Positions 28,623 to 37,216 of a DNA stretch of 64,000 nt are shown here, in pieces; position 1 is the first letter of the stretch, and every line of letters starts with the position of its first letter. The notes beneath the pieces are model-generated. The model made no database searches. It was not told where the DNA came from and saw nothing but the letters and a program-made list of their open reading frames with translations. The DNA is from Bryocella elongata (GTDB lineage Bacteria; Acidobacteriota; Terriglobia; Terriglobales; Acidobacteriaceae). Both the position numbers and the translations under genes were made by a program. Location of the stretch: NCBI RefSeq assembly GCF_900108185.1, contig NZ_FNVA01000007.1:310001-374000 (forward strand). Reading direction: 5' to 3'.

Positions 28623-29369
28623 CTAGCGCAGGATGCGCGCGGCGCGGAAGCCATCGCCGAGGACCTTGCCGAGGCGGCCAAGCGTGGAGGCCGGTGGTGG
28701 CGGAGTCGGCTCGAACTGGCGAGCTTCGGCGGTCTGGCCGCTCTTCCAGGAGGTGGAGAAGTACACCACCAGCGGGCGTCCCACCATGTTCGCCTGCGGC
28801 ACGAAGCCCCAGTAGCGGCTGTCTTCGCTGTTGTTGCGGTTGTCGCCGAGGACGAAGTAGTGGTCAGGGGGGACAACCACGTCCGCGCCCACGATCGACC
28901 GGCGCAGCATCAGCCACCAATGCTCATCGACGTCGGGATCGGCTTCGCGGAGATTGGGAAATTCGTCCCGAAAGAGGTTAGGCCGTGAGGGAGCATAGAC
29001 CGCGTAGCTCTCGGAGATGGGCTGACCGTTGACCAGCACGCGGCCATCGCGGAGGCGGATGCGGTCGCCTGGGAGGCCGATGACGCGCTTGACGAGGTGG
29101 CGCGACGGGTCGGGAGGGAAGAGGAAGACGGCGAGATCGCCGCGATGCACCGGGGTGGCGGGGAGAAGCATGCTGCCAAGCCTGCCTTCGGCGGCGTAGG
29201 AGCGCTTGTCGACGAGCAGGAAGTCGCCGACGTTGAGCGTGGGCTGCATGGAAGCGGATGGAATGCGGAAGGGCTGGATGACGAAGGTGAGCAGGAAGAG
29301 CGCGATGATCAGCATCTCGGCCAGCGAGCGCACCATCGCGACCGGGCCGTAGTGCGGACCGGATCTCAC
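28623..29369 (-). CDS. lepB: Signal peptidase I, copy 2
   Basis: About 248 residues if started at the GTG at 29369, which overlaps the rnc stop (GTGA); an ATG at 29336 would give 237. A membrane helix (LIIALFLLTFVIQPF) leads to the catalytic Ser in IPSASMQPTL, the Lys in HLVKRVIGLPGD and the box GDNRNNSEDSRYWGF. Residue choice around the Ser differs from copy 1 (PSASM versus PSGSM), so the two may prefer different substrates. A Pro-rich C-terminal tail (PTPPPPAST) is unique to this copy. The overlap with rnc implies one transcript: rnc, then this gene, then copy 1. Confidence 0.9.
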   Translation of the reverse strand: MRSGPHYGPVAMVRSLAEMLIIALFLLTFVIQPFRIPSASMQPTLNVGDFLLVDKRSYAAEGRLGSMLLPATPVHRGDLAVFLFPPDPSRHLVKRVIGLPGDRIRLRDGRVLVNGQPISESYAVYAPSRPNLFRDEFPNLREADPDVDEHWWLMLRRSIVGADVVVPPDHYFVLGDNRNNSEDSRYWGFVPQANMVGRPLVVYFSTSWKSGQTAEARQFEPTPPPPASTLGRLGKVLGDGFRAARILR

Positions 29370-30262
29370 GCGACGCCCCGGGTTGCGGCGACCTCGGCTG
29401 GCCCAAGCTCTTCGAGAGCGAGAGCTGCGGCACGCTGCTGCGCTTCCTTCTTGCTGGGACCTTCTGCGGAGGCGAGGATCCGCACGCCGTCGTCGGTCTC
29501 GAGGTGGGCTTCGACGGCGAACCGCTTCTGGTGGGCCGGGCCGCTCTCGCCGATGTCGACGTACTTGAGCTTTCCGGAGCCGGCGGCCTGGACGCGCTCC
29601 TGCAGCAGGGTCTTGTGGTCGCGCAGGGCGCGGCCCTCGCCGGAGGCTTCGAGCTCGCGGTGCAGGTTCTCGCGCTCGGGGCCGAGGAGATAGCGCTCGA
29701 CGATGCGGCGGACCGGTCCGAAGCCTGCCGTGGCGGCATGTTCTCCGCCGGGAGCGCTGGCGTCGAGGTACATGGCGGCGATGATGGCCTCGGCTGCATT
29801 GGCGAGGACGGTGGGCTTCTTGCGGATGCCGTTGAGTTCGGCGCTGCGGCCAAGGAGCAGGTGCTTGCCGAGGTCGAGCTGCTCGCCCATCTCGGCCATG
29901 CGCTTGCGGCTGACGAGGCTGGCGCGCAGTCGGGTGAGGTCGCCTTCGCCGCACTGCTGGAACTCGGAGAAGAGAGCTTCGGTGACCATGAGGCCGAGCA
30001 CGGCGTCGCCGAGGAACTCGAGCTGCTCGTTGTCGGTGCCGGGAACGTTGCGGGGCTCGCGCCAGCCGTTGGTCTGCTGGATGGCGAGGGTTGCGGCGGT
30101 CTGGCCGCCTTCGTAGGGGAAGGAGCGATGCGTGAGCGCGAGCTCGATCAGCTCGGGACGGCGGAAGCGGTACTCCAGCCGGTCCTCGAGCTCCGCCCAT
30201 CGCGAGGGGGGCGTGTCCGTTGGGGTCGGCTCGGGCTCGGCTTTGCGCTTGCGGGTGCTCAT
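29366..30262 (-). CDS. rnc: Ribonuclease III
   Basis: 298 residues, longer than the about 230 of E. coli RNase III. The extra length comes from a charged, Pro/Thr-rich N-terminal tail (about 1-20) and an insert around residues 50-75. The signature NEQLEFLGDAVLG holds the metal-binding acids; a second acidic cluster is in NAAEAIIAAMYLD. The dsRNA-binding domain follows (DHKTLLQERVQA, then KYVDIGESGPAH and GPSKKEAQQRAA). It processes rRNA precursors and other double-stranded RNA. In many bacteria rnc is next to lepB, as here. Confidence 0.93.
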   Translation of the reverse strand: MSTRKRKAEPEPTPTDTPPSRWAELEDRLEYRFRRPELIELALTHRSFPYEGGQTAATLAIQQTNGWREPRNVPGTDNEQLEFLGDAVLGLMVTEALFSEFQQCGEGDLTRLRASLVSRKRMAEMGEQLDLGKHLLLGRSAELNGIRKKPTVLANAAEAIIAAMYLDASAPGGEHAATAGFGPVRRIVERYLLGPERENLHRELEASGEGRALRDHKTLLQERVQAAGSGKLKYVDIGESGPAHQKRFAVEAHLETDDGVRILASAEGPSKKEAQQRAAALALEELGPAEVAATRGVA

Positions 30263-30310
30263 CGCTCTTCAGCTTTCTACTCTACGCGCGGGACGGGGCG
30301 CCGTACTTCA

Positions 30311-30468
30311 GGGGCTGAAGCCCCAGGTTTCTCGAATGATCCACGATGTGTCATTTCGACCGGAGCGGGATAGTTTCATCGTCCTGCGTAGCGGAGAAAC
30401 CTGCTGTTTGCCCGCACCGGCAAACAGCAGGTCCCTCGACTTCCCTACGCTCCGCTCGGGATGACACA
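30311..30468. repeat. Composite palindromic intergenic repeat
   Basis: First a short hairpin, GGGGCT/AGCCCC (30311-30324). Then an element with outer imperfect inverted repeats at 30346-30368 and 30446-30468 (both start ATGTGTCAT on their own strand and share GGAGCG). Inside is a perfect 14-bp inverted repeat, 30399-30412 and 30419-30432, with a 6-base loop. I associate this sequence style with a widespread acidobacterial intergenic repeat. It sits between rnc and the next gene and may also end transcription. Confidence 0.8.
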
Positions 30469-30517
30469 TTTTTCAGCATTTCATCAGTCCAGAGCCCGCC
30501 GAATCGATCAATACAGC

Positions 30518-32446
30518 CTAGTTCGGCGGGGTGCCGACGGGCGGCTTGGACGGCGGTGGGTCGGGCTGGTAGGAGTCCTTCTCCTTCTTACCGGTGGGAT
30601 CGAAGTCCTTGTCGTCGTCATCGTCGGAGCTGGACTTCTGGGCGCGCTGGGGCAGCTTGTAGGGCCTGGCGATGCCAGCCTCGGCGGCGGCCTTCGTGTC
30701 GGGACGGCTGTCGCGGGAGGCGAGTGCAGCTTTGTACTCGGCGACGGCTTTGGCGCGCTCGGGGGTGCTCTCGGAGTCGTAGAGTCGGCCGAGGTAGATG
30801 TGCGCCCAAGCGACGGTGCGGGGATCGGGAGCAGCAGAGGCCTTGCTGAGATCGAGGGTCCTGGTGAAGCCTTCAAGAGCTTCGTCGGGGTGTCCCTGCA
30901 TGAGTTCCACGCGGGCGAGGACATACTGGGCGTGGGCGTGGTCGCCTTTGGGGTCGGCCATCGCCTTGTCGGCGAGGTCGGCGGCGTCGCCGTCGTGACC
31001 CTGCATCAGCAGGATTTCGGCGCGGTCCATCGCTGTGAGCTGACGGGCCTGGGGCATGGACGGCCGCAGCGGGTCGGGAGGGACGGTCTTCACGAAGAGG
31101 ACCTGCTCGGCGTGGTGGAGTTCACGCTGGACGTCCATGCCGTAGATCATGGGGGCGATCTCGTCGCGCAGGCCATCGCCGATGCGGCTCATGCTGGTGA
31201 GCTGGTTGTAGAAGTACTCAGTGAGAACCCAGCCCTGGGCCTCATCGACATCGATGAGTTTGAGGCGGGCGAGGTCGTTGGCCTTGTCCCAGGCGGTCTT
31301 CTCGGCCTCGTAGACGTCCATGTCGGAGCGTTCGTGGATGGTGCGCGGCTTGACGGGGCGCGGTCCGGGCACGACGTAGAGGTGGGCTTCGATGCCTTTG
31401 ATCAGGCATTCGGTGAGCAGGGCCGGAGCATCGGACTTGTAGAAGAACTCGAGTGGGGCGTCCTGCACGCCACGCAGGATGGGCTGAATGCGCTCCATTG
31501 CCGAACCACGGCTGTAGACCATGGGCTCGACCGTGTAGTGCAGGTAGATGTGGCGGATTTCGTCCATCCTCACCGGGTCGCCGGCGGAGTTGTCGGGGGA
31601 CATCTGGACGATGTAGTCGGTGCCGTAGATGCGGGCGTTGGTGATCTCGGGCGCGAGCATGGGCTCAAGCAGCACGAGGAAGCGGCGGCCGTCGTAGGTG
31701 GAGACCGGCTGGTGCAGGTAGATGTTGGTGTCGAGCACCATCTGCGCCATGGGATCGTGGACACGCGCAATCAGCGCCTCGTACTCAGGGCGATGACGGA
31801 TCCAGATCAGGTGGAGGTCGATGTCTTCGGCAAACTGGCGGAGCTTCGGCAGGATGTTGATGACGGAAGCGGCCTGCGGAGGCAGCTGGGTCTCGTCCGC
31901 GTTGGGGGTGAGCTCCGGCGGGGGCGAGAGGTAGAGCGCGAGCGAGACATACTGGCCGACGTTGAGGCCGGAGTCATTCTGGCGATGCTGCTGGATGTAT
32001 TGGCAGACGGCGTCGCGGCTGGTGCGTGCAGCCTCGGACTCCTCAAGGGCCTTGTTGAGCTCGGCGCGGATCTTTGCACGGACAGGCATGGACTGGTCGA
32101 GGCCCTGGTCGTAGCCGCAGACGTTGAGCGCGACGGCCATGTCGAACAGCGGCTCGTTGGTCTCGAGCGTTACGGAGGAGCTGCCGGGCTGGATCTGCGC
32201 GGCGCGCGGGCGGGCCACGGGGTTTGTCTGGTCGCTGGCGCGCTCACCGGGGCCGGACGAAGAGCTGGTGCCCTGCTGCTGGCCCGGAGGCAGCGTTGGG
32301 TCGTCGGAGCTGGACGAGGAGGCTGGCTGCGGCTTCTGCTGGTTGCTCAGCGTGGCCGGAGCTTGAGCTGACGGGGTCTGCGCCGGCAGAGCCAGCGAAA
32401 GGCTCAGCAGCGAACCGGCGGCGAGGGAGGAGACGGCGAAACGCAT
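30518..32446 (-). CDS. Exported TPR-containing protein, unknown function
   Basis: 642 residues from ATG 32446, where a signal peptide begins (MRFAVSSLAAGSLLSLSLALPAQ); the open frame extends upstream to 32545. After a Gln/Ser-rich linker comes a long all-helical central region (LFDMAVALNVCGYDQGLDQS, MDEIRHIYLHYTVEPMVYSR, AQGWVLTEYFYNQL in order). TPR-like repeats follow at about 480-590 (AEILLMQGHDGDAADLADKAM, AQYVLARVELMQGHPDEALE). The C-terminus is acidic, then Pro-rich. The core has a zinc-protease-free layout, and I recall relatives only in Acidobacteriota. Probably periplasmic; the role is unknown. Confidence 0.7.
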   Translation of the reverse strand: MRFAVSSLAAGSLLSLSLALPAQTPSAQAPATLSNQQKPQPASSSSSDDPTLPPGQQQGTSSSSGPGERASDQTNPVARPRAAQIQPGSSSVTLETNEPLFDMAVALNVCGYDQGLDQSMPVRAKIRAELNKALEESEAARTSRDAVCQYIQQHRQNDSGLNVGQYVSLALYLSPPPELTPNADETQLPPQAASVINILPKLRQFAEDIDLHLIWIRHRPEYEALIARVHDPMAQMVLDTNIYLHQPVSTYDGRRFLVLLEPMLAPEITNARIYGTDYIVQMSPDNSAGDPVRMDEIRHIYLHYTVEPMVYSRGSAMERIQPILRGVQDAPLEFFYKSDAPALLTECLIKGIEAHLYVVPGPRPVKPRTIHERSDMDVYEAEKTAWDKANDLARLKLIDVDEAQGWVLTEYFYNQLTSMSRIGDGLRDEIAPMIYGMDVQRELHHAEQVLFVKTVPPDPLRPSMPQARQLTAMDRAEILLMQGHDGDAADLADKAMADPKGDHAHAQYVLARVELMQGHPDEALEGFTRTLDLSKASAAPDPRTVAWAHIYLGRLYDSESTPERAKAVAEYKAALASRDSRPDTKAAAEAGIARPYKLPQRAQKSSSDDDDDKDFDPTGKKEKDSYQPDPPPSKPPVGTPPN

Positions 32447-32595
32447 CGGGAAGAACGAACCCTTGGAGGGCGATGTCGCAAACGGGAGCAAGCGGGACAC
32501 AGTACAGGTGTGACGCACCCCAACAGTGTATGGGAAGCAGCGCATGGCTGGACGGAAACGGGGATTCCGGGGGAAAGCGGTAAGAACCGGCTAGC

Positions 32596-33321
32596 CTAGC
32601 CGCGGACGGAGATACCCGAAAAGGTGACCACTACGTGGCCCTTGACCGGGACTCCGAACAACGTTGCGGGCTGAAAGACGCTGGTGAGCAGATTGCGCTC
32701 GATCTGGACGGAGGTGTCCTGATCCCTGGGGCCGGCGACGATGGAGTAGTCGTAGACGCGACCGTGGGTGTCGACCATGGCGTCGACGATCACCGGAACA
32801 TCGTGGCGGGTCTCGACCGGCGATTGGGGCACTTGCGAATACAGGTACCTCGGCTGCACCAGGTGCGCCATGTTGTCGTCGTCGGCCAGTACCGCGTTGG
32901 AGAGGCCAAGAACCGAGACAGCGCTGCCGAGCAGGACGATGGTTGCGGAAAGGCCGCCAGCCAAGCGCAGCGCCAGGGGAGCGAGTTGGCGATCCCAGGC
33001 GAGGGCGAGCTGTTTGCGCAGGGGGAGATGGGTGCCGCGGGTACGCTCGAGGCTCAGAGCGTTGCGAAGGTCCTGTTGGAGACGCTCGGGAACGCGTACC
33101 GGAGCAGCGGCGGCCAGCGCCTGCTGCATGTTTCGAAGCTCTTCAAACTCCAGGGCGCAGGGGGCGCATTCCTCAAGGTGCGTAGCGATGGAGGCCATCT
33201 CCACACCGGTCGTGGTGCCATCGAGGTAGTCATCAAAGCAAGCGCGGACGTGGAGACACACCGCATCGATTCCATCGATCGCGTCGTGTTCGTTCCAAAC
33301 GTTCTGCACTGCCAGACTCAC
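32596..33321 (-). CDS. Zinc-finger anti-sigma factor with TonB_C-like C-terminus
   Basis: 241 residues. The N-terminal cytosolic domain has the zf-HC2/ZAS motif (HLEECAPCALEFEEL, HxxxCxxC pattern, about residues 48-62). A membrane helix follows (LRLAGGLSATIVLLGSAVSVLGL, about 120-142). The periplasmic part (about 170-241) reads like a TonB C-terminal-type domain (VIVDAMVDTHGRVYDYSIV, then FQPATLFGVPVKGHVVVTF). The gene overlaps the sigma stop (ATGA). It should hold the adjacent ECF sigma factor at the membrane until a signal is sensed; the periplasmic fold is an unusual sensor part. Confidence 0.85.
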   Translation of the reverse strand: MSLAVQNVWNEHDAIDGIDAVCLHVRACFDDYLDGTTTGVEMASIATHLEECAPCALEFEELRNMQQALAAAAPVRVPERLQQDLRNALSLERTRGTHLPLRKQLALAWDRQLAPLALRLAGGLSATIVLLGSAVSVLGLSNAVLADDDNMAHLVQPRYLYSQVPQSPVETRHDVPVIVDAMVDTHGRVYDYSIVAGPRDQDTSVQIERNLLTSVFQPATLFGVPVKGHVVVTFSGISVRG

Positions 33322-34013
33322 CTTGTACCTGCTCTCAGGATAGATGTCGGACGGGTGGAAGAAGTCGCTGTGGAAGTTTCCCTCGAAGTTTCTCTTGGGG
33401 ATTCCTTGGGAGGCATCAGGGCGACCTTCAGCGCGGCGCGGCCACGGGTCAGGCGGCTCTTTACCGTGCCGAGATTGACCTGCAGCATGTCTGCGATCTC
33501 TTCATAGCCGAAGCCTTCGATCTCACGCAATACCACTACCGTCCGGTAGGTCTCGGGCAGGGTTTCGAGTGCCGCCTCGACGCGCTCGCGCAGCTGCTTG
33601 CGGGCGGCGTTGTCGAAAGGAGAAGCGTCATTTGCGGCCAGCAGGTCAGCCAGGCAGAAGGTCTCGCCGTCGGCGTTCTCCTGTGGCGTGTCGACGCTGA
33701 GCTCGAGGCGCTTGTGGCGTCCCCACCAGCGACGCTGGTTGCTGGCTTCATGCAGGGCGATGCGATAGATCCAGGTGCGGAGGCTGGCTTCGCCGTGGAA
33801 GGTCCGGATGTTGCGGAAGACTTTGACGAAGACTTCCTGGGTGACGTCGGCGGCGTCGGAGGGATCGCGCAGGCTGCGGGCGATGAGGGCGTAGATGGGG
33901 TGGCTGTACTGCGCGATGAGCAGCGCAAAGGCCTGCTCGGAGCCGGCCTTCAGCTCTTCGACGAGGCTTTGCTCTTCCGCTCGAATTCCAATCGCGCTTG
34001 CCAGATCGCTCAT
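33318..34013 (-). CDS. ECF-type RNA polymerase sigma factor with cognate anti-sigma
   Basis: 231 residues from ATG 34013; the frame is open to 34061 without support. Region 2: FALLIAQYSHPIYALIAR, DVTQEVFVKVFRNI, then LRTWIYRIALHEASNQRR. Region 4: LPETYRTVVVLREIEGFGYEEIADML, then LGTVKSRLTRGRAALK. The C-terminal tail is unusual, rich in Ser/Thr/Arg (RETSRETSTATSS). It forms an overlapping pair with the zinc-finger anti-sigma gene. Confidence 0.92.
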   Translation of the reverse strand: MSDLASAIGIRAEEQSLVEELKAGSEQAFALLIAQYSHPIYALIARSLRDPSDAADVTQEVFVKVFRNIRTFHGEASLRTWIYRIALHEASNQRRWWGRHKRLELSVDTPQENADGETFCLADLLAANDASPFDNAARKQLRERVEAALETLPETYRTVVVLREIEGFGYEEIADMLQVNLGTVKSRLTRGRAALKVALMPPKESPRETSRETSTATSSTRPTSILRAGTR

Positions 34014-34339
34014 CGCGTTCCTCGCCCGGTTGCCACGACGCTTGAAGCGGCGTCTCCCCAAAATTGGGGGGTGACGCTTAAAGTAGGGCCCCGATGCGGT
34101 TGCTGTCCAGCGTCGCCCCGGAGGTGCATCGATTTGAGACTGCTCTGCTGCGGAAATTCAGATCGAGAATCTGCACAAAATATGGTGCGCCGCCGGCGGC
34201 GGGGTGCTCGCTCACCCCCCACAATAGACACCGGGAATCAGCGATTTGTTCCCGATATTCGCACCGATCGAGGACTGAGAGCGATTTGGGCATGCCCTAC
34301 GATGATCGTGTCTCGTTAGATATGTTTTCCAGGATCCGA
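34014..34339. other. Divergent intergenic region between sigma and cyclase genes
   Basis: 326 bases with no supported gene. A near-palindrome CCCCAA/TTGGGG (34056-34069, loop AA) lies 43 bases ahead of the sigma start and could be an operator. No clear promoter pair is visible. Confidence 0.35.
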
Positions 34340-35170
34340 ATGCCATCGATCGTCTCTCGCTTTGTATGGTCCGCGACAAACCAGTTGCTCTTTTCCTGCG
34401 CGGCCCTGCTGGGTTGCAGGACGCCGGGGGAGAGCAGCGTTCAGGCTTCGGTGCCCGGCGTGAGGCCAGCTCCGGTGTCGGGCTACCGCGTGGTCGCCAC
34501 GCTGCCGCACTCGGTCAGCAGCTTCACCGAAGGCTTCTTCTACCTGAACGGGCTGTTTTATGAGAGCACCGGACTGAAGGGGCATTCGGAGCTGCGGGTG
34601 ACCTTTCCGAAGACGGGCGACCTGAAGCTGAAGGCCGGCCTTTCCCCGGATCTCTTTGGCGAAGGAATTGTGGATGTGGGGCGGTATATCTACCAATGGA
34701 CCTGGCAGGCGCACCGGGGGATCATCTACTCAAACCGAACGCTGCAACAGGTGGGCTCGTTTACTTACAGCGGCGAAGGCTGGGGGATGACTCGGGATGA
34801 CAGCGACATCATCACCAGCGATGGATCGGCGACGCTCAGCTTTCGCAATCCGGCTAGCTTCACGGTGACGCGGCAGATTACGGTGCGGGATGCGGGGCAG
34901 CCCGTCCCGATGCTGAACGAGCTGGAGTACATCAAGGGGAGCATCTACGCGAACGTGTGGCACACGAATCGCATCGCCAGGATCTCACCGAGTGATGGCC
35001 GCTTGCTGGAATGGATTGATCTGTCCGGGCTCGAGCCCGATGCAGAAGAGCGCGACCCGGAGGCCGTGCTCAATGGCATAGCCTATGACCAGAAGGGCGA
35101 CAGGATGTTCGTTACCGGCAAGCTGTGGAAGCACATCTATCAGATCGAAGTCGTGCCGCCGACGAAGTGA
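34340..35170 (+). CDS. Glutaminyl-peptide cyclotransferase-like lipoprotein (plant-type propeller)
   Basis: About 276 residues from ATG 34340 (AGGA 6 bases upstream). A lipoprotein signal ends in LLFSCAALLGC. The mature part is a five-bladed propeller of the plant/bacterial glutamine cyclotransferase family, seen in the entry motif SSFTEGFFYLNGLFYESTG, in YIYQWTWQ, in GEGWGMTRDDSDIITSDGS and in the end segment NGIAYDQKGDRMFVTGKLW. These enzymes convert N-terminal Gln to pyroglutamate on secreted peptides. The lipobox places it on a periplasmic membrane face. It is divergent from the sigma/anti-sigma pair. Confidence 0.8.
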   Translation: MPSIVSRFVWSATNQLLFSCAALLGCRTPGESSVQASVPGVRPAPVSGYRVVATLPHSVSSFTEGFFYLNGLFYESTGLKGHSELRVTFPKTGDLKLKAGLSPDLFGEGIVDVGRYIYQWTWQAHRGIIYSNRTLQQVGSFTYSGEGWGMTRDDSDIITSDGSATLSFRNPASFTVTRQITVRDAGQPVPMLNELEYIKGSIYANVWHTNRIARISPSDGRLLEWIDLSGLEPDAEERDPEAVLNGIAYDQKGDRMFVTGKLWKHIYQIEVVPPTK

Positions 35171-35291
35171 TCCTGAGCCTGCAGGGCTTGGCGGATGAGA
35201 GGCGTTGCAGCAGCACAGGCTCTTTCCTCTGTGGGCCGGTTTGACTTGAAGCGGCCGAGAAGCGACAATAAATGAAGTCCTTCCCTTGAGT

Positions 35292-35367
35292 GGGCCTGTG
35301 GCGCAGCTGGGAGCGCGCTTCCATGGCATGGAAGAGGTCATCGGTTCGATCCCGATCAGGTCCACCA
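35292..35367 (+). tRNA. tRNA-Ala (GGC)
   Basis: 76 bases with a full cloverleaf. The acceptor stem GGGCCTG pairs with CAGGTCC (one G-T pair), discriminator A, and an encoded CCA ends at 35367. The anticodon stem is CTTCC/GGAAG with loop ATGGCAT, giving anticodon GGC. The T-loop is GGTTCGATCCC. The integrase gene ends 17 bases downstream, so the 3' half of this tRNA is the likely chromosomal attachment site of the island to its right. I did not find a second copy of the tRNA 3' end in the window. Confidence 0.95.
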
Positions 35368-35383
35368 AACAACCCCTTACAAA

Positions 35384-36568
35384 TCAAATAGCTACAGGAA
35401 GCAGCACTCCTCCTTCCCTTAGCGACTTTGTGTCATTTTGTGTCAGAGACGTTTGCGCGCGTTTTGCAGCCTTGCGCCGGCCCTCGACCACTGCGCCGGT
35501 TGAATCCGACTTTTTCCGATTCGGAGCACTCAATCCGCGCAACTCACGATTAATCGAATTGATCGTCGATTGCACGCTCGCCGGAATCTCCTGCATATAG
35601 ACGTCCGTGGTGGTCGCGGTACGCGAGTGCCGCATGACCCCCTGCACATCTGTTACAGTCCCCTTTTTCTGGGCCAGTGTCGCGATAGTTCTGCGAATGA
35701 CCTGGAAGGTGAGCTTCGGCAAGTTGAGATCGCGAGCAAGTTTGTGAAGCACTCGCTTGCGATAGTTGTCCGTGTCCAGGAACCCTCCGACTTCATTAGC
35801 GAAGATGAAGTCCTCCTCAGACAGAGACGGCGACTTCGTCTTGTCCTTCGCCGCAGCTTCTTGAGCACGCTCTTCGCACTCAAGTCGCCACGCTTGCAGA
35901 TCGTCGGCGAGCTCACGCGGGATATGGATGACCGTGAGACTCTTCTTCGTTTTCCCCCAGTCACGGATGTTGCCCTTATAGACAGTCTCCGCGACCGTGA
36001 GAGTGGACGCTTCATAGTCGAAGCGCTTCCATCGGAACGCGAACAACTCGCTCGGACGAAGCGCATTGGTCATATCAAGCTCAAGCAAGATGCGATCTCG
36101 AAGATTGAGCTTCGAGAGAGCCAGCCGAAGTTGATTCCATGTGAGTGTTGTCGTGTCCGTTGCTCGCAGTTGTGCAGGCACTTTGATCTTGCGTGCAGGA
36201 TCCTTGACGAGGAAGTCCTGATCGACTGCCTCGGCAAAGATATCCCGAAGGTACGCACGCATCTGCAAGACACGGTCCTTTGATCCGGTTACGGCCAGCT
36301 TGTTGAGGTGGAGTTGCAAGCTGAACTTGTCGAAGTTGACCAGCGGGATCTCGCCCAAGGGTTCGACGAGATCGGACTGAATGAGGAACTTCTTGGTCTT
36401 AGCCGTTTCTTCTTTCCAAACGGCTTCTTTGAGTGGCAGGAATCGGTTCGTGACAAACCATGCGAAGGTAACGGACCCATCGTTCATGATTCGGGTCGGG
36501 GAACCGGGCTGCCCCAGTTGTTTCGTGATCTCACGTTCCAGGGTCTGACCGGCTTCGGTCTTCGTCAT
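35384..36568 (-). pseudogene. Tyrosine recombinase/integrase, catalytic part (frameshifted from its N-terminus)
   Basis: 394 residues hold the core-binding and catalytic domains. The Arg box is in TNALRPSELFAFRW, the Lys lies in the beta-hairpin near WGKTKKSL, box II is FQVIRRTIATLA (Gln in place of the usual His, as in some relatives), His is in GVMRHSRT and the nucleophile is Tyr in TTDVYMQ. The family's N-terminal arm is missing from this frame but present just upstream in another frame (36565-36708), joined by an ATGA overlap. A single missing C near 36580 would fuse them. So the protein may be made only as a truncated form, or the gene may be dead. It adjoins tRNA-Ala. Confidence 0.8.
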
Positions 36569-36708
36569 CTTCGATTTCGGCCGAGGCTCACTGGAATGCG
36601 AACGGACTTCTGCTCATTCGTGGCCGGATCGTTCACCACCTTTCGGTAGTATCCATACCACTGCTTTCCGCGAGGCGTGACGTAGCCTCGTTGGTGCGTT
36701 GTACCCAT
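36565..36708 (-). pseudogene. N-terminal arm of the integrase, separated by frameshift
   Basis: 47 residues starting MGTTHQRGYVTPRGKQWYGY, an arm/AP2-type DNA-binding segment typical of this integrase family, ending with SLGRNRR and a stop. In frame +1 the DNA after SLG reads PKSKMTKTEAG, which joins smoothly to the catalytic frame at 36568. Adding one base in GGCCG (to GGCCCG) at about 36578-36582 restores one continuous gene. Could also be an assembly error. Confidence 0.75.
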
Positions 36709-36870
36709 TTCATTTCCTCAGTTCTGTGGCGGGAAAGGATAGGGCCTATCTCGATTTTACCGGCGGTTTCCGCTGGAGAAAAGAGATAGGCCACGCGAGG
36801 TCGCCACGATTCGGATCGTTGGAGATCGGCAGGAAAGGTGTGTCCTCCGTTAGGAGGGGTAGGCTTTACG

Positions 36871-37110
36871 TCACCTCACGCGTCGACGCAACACGCTCAA
36901 GCGCTCCCGCTCTTCGATGAATGTTTCGATACCGCTCGCGCGATATCGCAAGGTCCCGTCTCCGATGCGTATCACCGGCAACCGCGGGGACTTGCGCGAG
37001 GAATGATCCCAGACCCAATCGGTGCTGACGTGGAGTCGGGCGGCGACTTCCTCTGCCGTGAGCAGAGGCTCGCGATCTGGCGCGGGCTGTGTAGAGGCGG
37101 CAGCTGACAT
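36871..37110 (-). CDS. Excisionase-like helix-turn-helix protein
   Basis: 79 residues from ATG 37110, preceded by AGGAG 6 bases away; the frame is open to 37191. The HTH_17/MerR-like core is plain: LLTAEEVAARLHVSTDWVWDH, followed by a wing (PRLPVIRIGDGTLRYRASGIETFIEER). Such proteins act as recombination directionality factors or repressors of integrases. It is placed next to the tRNA-borne integrase. A copy of the CGATAAAT motif in inverted orientation lies about 90 bases upstream (37197-37216). Confidence 0.8.
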   Translation of the reverse strand: MSAAASTQPAPDREPLLTAEEVAARLHVSTDWVWDHSSRKSPRLPVIRIGDGTLRYRASGIETFIEERERLSVLRRRVR

Positions 37111-37196
37111 GGGCATCTCCTGTGGATTCAAGTAGGCTTCGCCGGTTGTACCGGTGCCGTCAGCATGAGGTGGAGGGGAGCGCGAGTCCAATTGAT

Positions 37197-37216
37197 GCTA
37201 TTTATCGGGTGATATA
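37197..37216 (-). promoter_or_regulatory. CGATAAAT-type motif upstream of the excisionase gene
   Basis: Read on the minus strand this is TATCACCCGATAAATA. The same string with one extra C (TATCACCCCGATAAATA) occurs on the plus strand at 38287-38303, inside the direct repeats ahead of the Stb-like operon. A shared 16-base site at two island promoters suggests one regulator for both. Confidence 0.5.

Noticed and set aside
28623-30200. 525-codon reading of signal peptidase copy 2
   Set aside because: The first 270 codons overlap rnc in another frame and are Arg/Pro-rich shadow; the true start is near 29369 or 29336.
30461-32371. 636-codon frame opposite the TPR protein gene
   Set aside because: Antisense; low-complexity Val/Gly/Leu-rich product, while the minus strand has a signal peptide and TPR repeats.
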